The notes under the pieces were generated by a model. It ran no database searches. It had not been told where the DNA came from and worked only from the letters and a program-made list of their open reading frames with translations. Below, piece by piece: positions 62,201 to 64,000 of a stretch of 64,000 bases of DNA. The stretch's first letter is position 1, and every line of letters starts with the position of its first letter. This stretch comes from Sphaerolaimus hirsutus (taxonomy: Eukaryota > Nematoda > Chromadorea > Monhysterida > Sphaerolaimidae): assembly GCA_964036195.1 (NCBI GenBank), contig OZ038456.1, forward strand, positions 3,100,001 through 3,164,000, written 5' to 3'. Both the position numbers and the translations under genes were made by a program.

Positions 62201-63241
62201 CGCCCCTACCATCAGAAATCGCCGTGCCGGGACGACAACTTGCCGCGCATGCGGGGCGACAACGTCCCGATCCCGCTGTCCACGGTCATCAACCACACCG
62301 GACTGGAGACCAAGGAGGGCACGTCGACCGTCAACGTACCCGAGCAGCTCATCGTAGTGCAGTTGGTTAAACATTTTGTCGAATTGGCGAACCAGGGCGG
62401 CGTGCCCTGGAGTGATTTGAGTCGGGCGGATGCCATTTTGGTGGTCACTTTTTATGCGGCGCAGCAGCGCGCGCTGATCGACAAATTGGCAACCGACCCG
62501 TCGTTGAAGCACTACGGGCGAGAATTCTGGGCGACTCGAGTGCTCACCGCCGACAAGGCGCAAGCCAGAGAAGCTGAGGTGACCATCGTGTCATGCGTGC
62601 GCAGCAGCGAGCCGCCCGCGCGTGACAGGTTGACCACCCAGTATTCCCAGCAGACCACTCGAGTCGGCTTCGTGGCCCAGCTGGAGCGTGGAAACGTGGC
62701 CACCTCCCGCTCGCGTTGCGCCAGAGTCGTGGTGGCCAACGTGGAGACCTTGTTGTGGTCTGACTTCTTCCACATTTTCTTTTCGTATGAATTCGCTTCG
62801 GCTGGTCTTTACCAGTACCACGCAGAAAAAATCTGGGGATCCAGGATATGGACCTGGTCGCCCGACTGGAGACCACAGGCCCACTGCCCCGAGCACCAGT
62901 ACGACGATGACGACGAAGCCGCCCAGACCGAGCTCGCCCAACCGGACGTCAATATGGACGAGCCCGTGGACGTACAAAACGCGCCCCAGCCGGCGGACGA
63001 GCCGCTGCCGTACGACCCCACGGACGAGGTCGAGGACATCGCCAGCACCTCCGACGGCGATGGCGACGACGCCACGTTCTCCGCACCGGAAGAGGAGGCG
63101 CCGCTAGCCCCCGACGGCGACATCGAGCCCGATGAGCCCGTGGCGCTCGCCGCGCCGGCGCCGGCTAAAGAGGACGACATGCAGCCCGAGGTTGCCACCG
63201 AAGAAGACGTGCCGATGGAGGGCACCGACGAGGGAGTTTGA
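59237..63241 (+). CDS. ORF3: Upf1-like superfamily 1 helicase carried by the retroelement
   Basis: 1334 residues from ATG at 59237 (AACATGG; the upstream frame start is TTG only). Motifs seen: Walker A SPFGTGKTT (about 602), Ia TCTVNSATDESA, motif II VDEAS (about 896), III FGDSKQL (about 924), IV-like LETVFRGHPQLI (about 967), a VVTFYAAQQ block (about 1071), V LTADKAQAREAEVTIVSC (about 1102), VI NVATSRSRCARVVVAN (about 1153). DEAS and GDSKQL with this spacing are typical of Upf1-like SF1B enzymes that unwind RNA or DNA 5'-3' using ATP. Residues 1-590 are unrecognised; about 290 residues lie between motifs I and II, including an acidic EDDDEEWDDDNDE stretch; the tail is very acidic. All key residues are present. 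Not Helitron: no Rep domain, and it lies between integrase and 3' LTR. Confidence 0.9.
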   Translation: MAGRSMGAKRQHNGRRASAAGSGFTKATTQRGEPGATIPPPKVDHQWGENQRPPPPVYAKRMFAGWVDRVYWRHDTADREYYQAHVRLHDDALAELAENDEWNDADNVYPFFTYSTNIARGARDRRTSVVVAQYASVNEKYGPELHLPLVRHGMKFTARYVQRCTAKPDYWEFFDIKLDMNKSASPLLVAVPVVVTVQGRAPADHEYDAQRDEVGYQRYSTNWRSLRLRVAFTPRRYKELPELGAGERNDCGPERLAFAHREYTMPGNPIPSAGMLGIAHVEFHDLNNDVFDNVYYAHAYGVFLLEKSALEDFYFHDPHEVELNRVHPPHLRTKYVMLAAAYMYHESLLRFRAARATAVRALIEWEATDAGTKACITINRPDLADAVNDEQEQMDEQQRRANAQINALPQLLVGAGPMSVLTLTKAMPDDDRPDPTQPKLQLRVATLEVSPERAVIVGNLDLKLSQAALPSELENGDYMVRTTNESPNYVRTMRSLQGAIERLNEGWRPSNIRSGNVLKLGDQIAIAIVYDDRLSDTFTQWSHIRATAAPLEDEIRQGTSEALLVSKPGEFKPLGGQAKTLAAVLAALKLAWPLLLMCDSPFGTGKTTVQNQVAYMCSLYFNQFNGRPFPDSNSTLSSDITSNAKYHSTIVTCTVNSATDESARRAVQNMQRTGCDGVHDAVRRLLLGRKQWSELPAAQVKDMLQEPGYVEYLKLRAAFAVRVLSPLLETQEVYSDLAVDDLPALHKIAQDTPFSVARIDAQWIELVDQYWAVKTEYETVHSIVAGPNQTPQQVMKALMEKVPHLVVTGEDDDEEWDDDNDEVVAGRTGVDVNDPDLEDTDWGRVLRRAARRYAKGTVKLHKYVLDLLQPGQIHVTVDSTHDVRIKHIRYCAMIVDEASLATNISMVTALNPVSLPHNGLVLLFGDSKQLTRKVQTQRWVEPFLNPSPSLIDGLTASKMCPLLRLETVFRGHPQLINANSHAAYEGRLRPYHQKSPCRDDNLPRMRGDNVPIPLSTVINHTGLETKEGTSTVNVPEQLIVVQLVKHFVELANQGGVPWSDLSRADAILVVTFYAAQQRALIDKLATDPSLKHYGREFWATRVLTADKAQAREAEVTIVSCVRSSEPPARDRLTTQYSQQTTRVGFVAQLERGNVATSRSRCARVVVANVETLLWSDFFHIFFSYEFASAGLYQYHAEKIWGSRIWTWSPDWRPQAHCPEHQYDDDDEAAQTELAQPDVNMDEPVDVQNAPQPADEPLPYDPTDEVEDIASTSDGDGDDATFSAPEEEAPLAPDGDIEPDEPVALAAPAPAKEDDMQPEVATEEDVPMEGTDEGV

Positions 63242-63847
63242 GTAAACCCAGGACATTTTTGTTTTGCAAGTTTTTTGAAAGTTTTTGGAAACTAATAACG
63301 TAATGGAAACTATAACCAACAGTGAAACAAACAAAACAATTAACCAAGTATCTCGAAATCACACACCAAATAGTTTCCAAGACGTTCGCTGCGGCACCGA
63401 ATGGCCGCATTTTGTTCCCCCGAATTGACGAACGTAACCGCCGCCCCCAGTTGACCGTCCAAAATTGGCACTTTTCTGAATAAAAAACAAAGTTTTTTGT
63501 AAATTTGAAAAGAGCAGAATATTTTTGAAAATGGAAATACCTCCAGAACCCAATTGGCAATTCCATTATAAAGTCACGACTGCAAAAGGCAGGGCAGTTG
63601 ATTAACTCCCATACCGTTCTCAGCTTATTATTGCATTTCTGTAGTTGCCAGCCACGTTTCGGAATTTGATTTTCGACTGTGAAATACACGCAAGCCATTT
63701 TGCATGCAAACAACCTCTTTTTGAAAATTTCGAAAAGATGAACAACTTTTATATTTAACGAAAAATTTTGTGCATGCAATCGTAAAAATAATCACCGGTC
63801 ACACCCCAATAGTTTAGCCAGGAGGTAAACCGCAATGGCTGGTGGGT
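63242..63847 (+). other. Untranslated region before the 3' LTR
   Basis: 606 bp, AT-rich, no plus-strand ORF. A short purine run (CCAGGAGGTAAA, about 63819) and GGCTGGTGGGT just before the LTR could be the polypurine tract; weak. Confidence 0.5.
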
Positions 63848-64000
63848 TGTAAGAGCGTTTTTACGATGGGAAAAACACCACCCCACAAAATTTTAGACAA
63901 ACAAATGCAATAATAATTCACGGAACGTAAACTACTATGTATTTTGTAAACTAAATTTGGGCAAACTTTCTCAGACATTACGGCGGCTTTTCGACGGCAA
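63848..64000 (+). repeat. Giant element 3' LTR, first 153 bp
   Basis: Matches 47747-47899 base for base as far as I can see; the rest is beyond the window. Confidence 0.93.

Larger units (their letters stand above)
47747..64000 (+). mobile_element. Giant Ty3/gypsy-type retrotransposon with Env and helicase, 3' end beyond window
   Basis: The 153 bp at 63848-64000 repeat the start of the 5' LTR (47747) with no difference that I can see, which proves that everything between is inside one LTR element. With a roughly 1.92-kb 5' LTR the whole would be about 18 kb. Order: LTR, primer site, ORF1 (Gag, Env-like, protease, RT start), ORF2 (RT, RNase H, integrase), ORF3 (SF1 helicase), LTR. The order PR-RT-RH-IN and the YIDD motif place it with Ty3/gypsy. 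ORFs are long and GC-rich; the only lesion seen is a one-base slip in RT, suggesting recent activity. Confidence 0.95.

Noticed and set aside
59237-63241. Helicase as part of a Helitron or Polinton
   Set aside because: No Rep/HUH domain, no family B polymerase or packaging ATPase; it is bounded by an integrase ORF and an LTR.
63165-63779. 204-codon minus-strand ORF at the helicase 3' end
   Set aside because: Half lies under the helicase tail, the rest in AT-rich UTR; no recognisable protein.

Overview
The window is metazoan nuclear DNA, most likely from an ecdysozoan invertebrate. It contains a spliced Cys-loop receptor gene with long introns, an Env-bearing BEL/Pao element, a giant Ty3/gypsy element and a dense cover of small DNA transposons. 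The receptor resembles invertebrate ligand-gated chloride channels, and the YVDN reverse transcriptase motif of the BEL element would suit a nematode-like lineage, but the species is not resolved. There is no CRISPR array, operon or rRNA. A 200-base assembly gap lies at 45951-46150.

Region 1 (about 0.4-11.4 kb, possibly to 13 kb, minus strand): ten exons of an anion-selective Cys-loop receptor whose splice phases all agree (533 codons, 5' end missing). Its introns are filled with nested MITEs and foldback elements, many with exact target-site duplications.

Region 2 (14.7-27.0 kb, plus strand): a young, complete BEL/Pao retrotransposon with two nearly identical 1098-bp LTRs and a CTTTC target duplication. 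It has one long Gag-Pro-RT-RH-IN ORF, an overlapping Env ORF with a PPPY late-domain motif, and a third overprinted reading frame at the 3' end. It lies inside a hAT-like MITE.

Region 3 (27-47.7 kb): no confident host gene, only two weak candidate exons. It is a mosaic of MITE families: hAT-like with 8-bp duplications, PIF/Harbinger-like foldbacks, a C-tract/G-tract family with TACCGTATTTCC ends, and palindromes.

Region 4 (47.7 kb to the window end, plus strand): the most unusual object. A giant LTR retrotransposon, about 18 kb if its 3' LTR equals its 5' LTR, has three ORFs. ORF1 encodes Gag, then an Env-like membrane glycoprotein, then protease and the start of RT, all in one frame. ORF2 continues RT, RNase H and integrase after a one-base slip in a T-run. 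ORF3 is a 1334-residue Upf1-like superfamily 1 helicase with all its motifs intact, placed between integrase and the 3' LTR. I know of no LTR retroelement with a Upf1-like helicase or with Env between nucleocapsid and protease, but I could not search databases. A plausible reading is an enveloped, possibly infectious retroelement whose large RNA genome favoured capture of a helicase, as in nidoviruses; this is inference.
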